DNA of 5,452 nucleotides. Source: JBECKS01 sp964557005. GTDB taxonomy: Bacteria; Pseudomonadota; Gammaproteobacteria; Pseudomonadales; JBECKS01. The stretch spans positions 1-5,452 of the forward strand of contig CAZKYI010000021.1 in assembly GCA_964557005.1 (NCBI GenBank). The letters run 5' to 3'. Below the pieces are notes generated by a model. It made no database searches, had not been told where the DNA came from, and saw only the letters and a program-made list of their open reading frames with translations. Each line of letters begins with the position of its first letter. Position 1 is the stretch's first letter. The position numbers and the translations under genes are program-made. Shown in pieces: positions 4,097 through 5,452 of the stretch.

Positions 4097-5350
4097 TTAC
4101 CCCACCGCCTTCACAACCTTCTTCGCCGCATCTCCCAGGTCGTTGGCGGCCTGGAGGGTCGGCAGGTCGGCGGAGGCTTTCTTCAGCAGGTCGCGCCCGG
4201 CCTGGACATTGGTGCCTTCGAGGCGGACGACCAGGGGGATGGTGAAGCCGATTTCCTTGGCGGCGTTGACGATGCCCTGGGCGATGACATCGCAGCGCAT
4301 GATGCCGCCGAAGATGTTGACGAGGATGCCCTTGACGGCGGAGTCGGAGAGGATGATGCGGAAGGCCTCGGTGACGGCTTCCTCGGAGGCCGAGCCGCCG
4401 ACATCGAGGAAGTTGGCGGGGTCGCCGCCCTCGAGCTTGATGGTGTCCATGGTGGCCATCGCCAGGCCCGCGCCGTTGACGAGGCAGCCGATGTTGCCGT
4501 CCAAGGCGATGTAGGACAGGCCCATCTTGGCGGCGCGGATCTCGGCGGGGTTGTCCTCGCTGGGGTCGTGGAGGGCCTGGATGTCCTTGTGGCGGAAGGT
4601 GGCGTTGTCGTCAAAGTTGAACTTGGCGTCGATGGCGAGGACCTGGCCGTCGGAGGCTGAGGAAGCCCCCTCCGTCACGCTGCGCGTGCCACCTCCCCCG
4701 CCCCCCCCGGGGGCGGGGGAGGGGGGGGTGACGATGAGCGGGTTGATCTCGGCGAGGGAGCAGTCCTTGTCGTGGTAGAGCTTGCTCAGGGCCAGCATGA
4801 TCTTGACGGCCTGGCTGATCTGCTTGCCCTTGAAGCCGAGCTGGTAGGCGACCTCGCGGGCCTGGTAGGGCTGGAGGCCGAGGAGGGGGTGGATGGGGCA
4901 CTTGATGATGGCGTCGGGGTTGTTCTCGGCGACGGTCTCGATGTCCACGCCGCCCTCGGCGGAGGCGATGAGGATGTTGCGTCGGGTGTTGCGGTCGGTG
5001 GTGATCGCCAGGTAGTACTCCTTGGCGATGTCCACGCCGGCGGCGATCAGGAGCTTGTTGACCTCGAGCCCCTCGGGGCCGGTCTGGTTGGAGACCATGC
5101 GGTTGGAGAGCATGAACCGGGCGGCTTCGGTGGCGTCGTCGGGGGTGCGGACGAGCTTGACGAACCCGGCCTTGCCGCGGCCGCCGGCGAAGACCTGGGC
5201 CTTGACGACGGCCAGGTCGGTGCCGGCCTCGGCGGTGACGGCCTTGTAGGCCTGCGCGGCGTCCTCCTTGGAGGTGATGACCCGGCCGGAGGGGACGGGG
5301 ATGCCGTAGGAGGCGAGGAGGTCACGGGCCTGGTATTCGTGGATCTTCAT
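4097..5350 (-). CDS. sucC: Succinate-CoA ligase (ADP-forming) subunit beta
   Basis: SucC pairs with SucD to convert succinyl-CoA to succinate with formation of ATP or GTP in the TCA cycle, in the cytoplasm. The ATP-grasp half begins MKIHEYQARDLL and has the nucleotide-binding VVKAQVFAGGRGKAG (48-62) and EINPL (201-205). The ligase-CoA half has GNIGCLVNGAGLAMATMD (285-302), PANFLDVGG (311-319) and NIFGGIMRCD (345-354). All match E. coli SucC closely. The length is 417 aa against 388 in E. coli. Most of the excess is one 24-residue insert (209-232), rich in Pro and Gly, encoded by a GC-hairpin repeat between N203 and D241, the equivalents of the E. coli magnesium ligands N199 and D213. The frame is intact. 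The ATG at 5350 has only a weak GGAG 10 nt upstream. sucD, usually next, is not found downstream in this window; the reverse transcriptase follows instead. Confidence 0.96.
   Translation of the reverse strand: MKIHEYQARDLLASYGIPVPSGRVITSKEDAAQAYKAVTAEAGTDLAVVKAQVFAGGRGKAGFVKLVRTPDDATEAARFMLSNRMVSNQTGPEGLEVNKLLIAAGVDIAKEYYLAITTDRNTRRNILIASAEGGVDIETVAENNPDAIIKCPIHPLLGLQPYQAREVAYQLGFKGKQISQAVKIMLALSKLYHDKDCSLAEINPLIVTPPSPAPGGGGGGGTRSVTEGASSASDGQVLAIDAKFNFDDNATFRHKDIQALHDPSEDNPAEIRAAKMGLSYIALDGNIGCLVNGAGLAMATMDTIKLEGGDPANFLDVGGSASEEAVTEAFRIILSDSAVKGILVNIFGGIMRCDVIAQGIVNAAKEIGFTIPLVVRLEGTNVQAGRDLLKKASADLPTLQAANDLGDAAKKVVKAVG
4655..4726. repeat. In-frame GC-hairpin repeat inserted in sucC
   Basis: A 72-base stretch has no counterpart in E. 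coli sucC when the flanking EINPLIVT and GQVLAID are aligned. It holds a perfect 14-bp inverted repeat, cctcccccgccccc at 4692-4705 with its complement at 4709-4722 around CCC. A 5-bp hairpin CACGC/GCGTG (4676-4680 and 4684-4688) stands beside it. I recall the non-palindromic part (translated TRSVTEGAS) as a dispersed bacterial repeat. Its length is a multiple of three and it adds no stop, so it translates as 24 extra residues. Confidence 0.85.
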
Positions 5351-5399
5351 GGGTGTGCGGCTCCGGCTGGGGGCTGGGATGCAGTGTAGGGAGGGGAGA

Positions 5400-5452
5400 A
5401 GAGACGGAGAGACGGAGAGACGGAGAGACGGAGAGACGGAGAGACGGAGAGA
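5400..5452. repeat. 8-bp tandem repeat (GAGAGACG), right end
   Basis: About 6.6 perfect copies run to the last base of the window, identical in unit and orientation to the array at 1-71. Bases 5407-5452 equal bases 1-46. The array starts 50 bases upstream of the sucC start codon; nothing in 5351-5399 looks like a clear promoter. Confidence 0.95.

Noticed and set aside
2390..4100. Target-site duplication or inverted ends marking RT insertion
   Set aside because: Comparing the two composition boundaries by eye showed no shared word longer than about 4 bases.
4772..5389. Plus-strand reading frame opposite sucC (205 aa)
   Set aside because: It is the antisense shadow of a certain sucC gene, made of repetitive Gly, Val, Leu and Asp.
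1..5452. Small plasmid or phage genome with terminal repeats
   Set aside because: No replication, packaging or structural genes are present, and a chromosomal TCA-cycle gene is; the shared ends are only a simple repeat.

Overview
The window looks like chromosomal DNA of a high-GC bacterium. My best guess is a planctomycete, probably Phycisphaerae-like. The guess rests on the SucC sequence style and on several families of short GC-rich dispersed repeats that I recall from such genomes; no search was run. Every gene I can support is on the minus strand, so the biological order runs from the right end to the left.

Layout, right to left. An 8-bp tandem repeat (5400-5452) precedes sucC (5350-4097), the succinyl-CoA ligase beta subunit, which carries a 24-residue repeat-derived insert. 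After a 63-nt gap comes a complete 542-aa reverse transcriptase of the UG/Abi (DRT, defence-associated) kind (4033-2405). Only 18 nt further on is a 238-aa single-pass membrane protein (2386-1670). A small helical protein follows (1462-878); its last quarter is made of dispersed repeats. A 239-aa paralogue of the membrane protein comes last (800-81), and the window ends in the same 8-bp tandem repeat (1-71).

The reverse transcriptase stretch (about 2403-4096) is visibly poorer in G+C than its surroundings: hand counts of single 60-base rows give 38-60 percent, against about 62-83 percent in flanking genes. It sits between two resident-looking genes, so it is best read as a horizontally acquired defence gene dropped between sucC and a membrane-protein gene. 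No room exists beside it for a retron-type msr/msd or a DRT2/DRT9-like upstream non-coding RNA unless that RNA overlaps a neighbouring gene. It therefore looks like a stand-alone RT with a C-terminal helical domain, comparable in layout to AbiK, AbiA and Abi-P2. The subgroup is not resolved.

The second theme is repeat invasion of coding sequence. A GC-rich hairpin repeat is inserted in frame in sucC between the two residues expected to coordinate magnesium. A string of three different hairpin and simple repeats supplies the C-terminus and stop codon of the small helical protein. Another hairpin repeat overlaps the stop codon of the membrane-protein gene. The identical 8-bp repeats at both ends probably mark assembly breakpoints and should not be taken as proof of a circular element.
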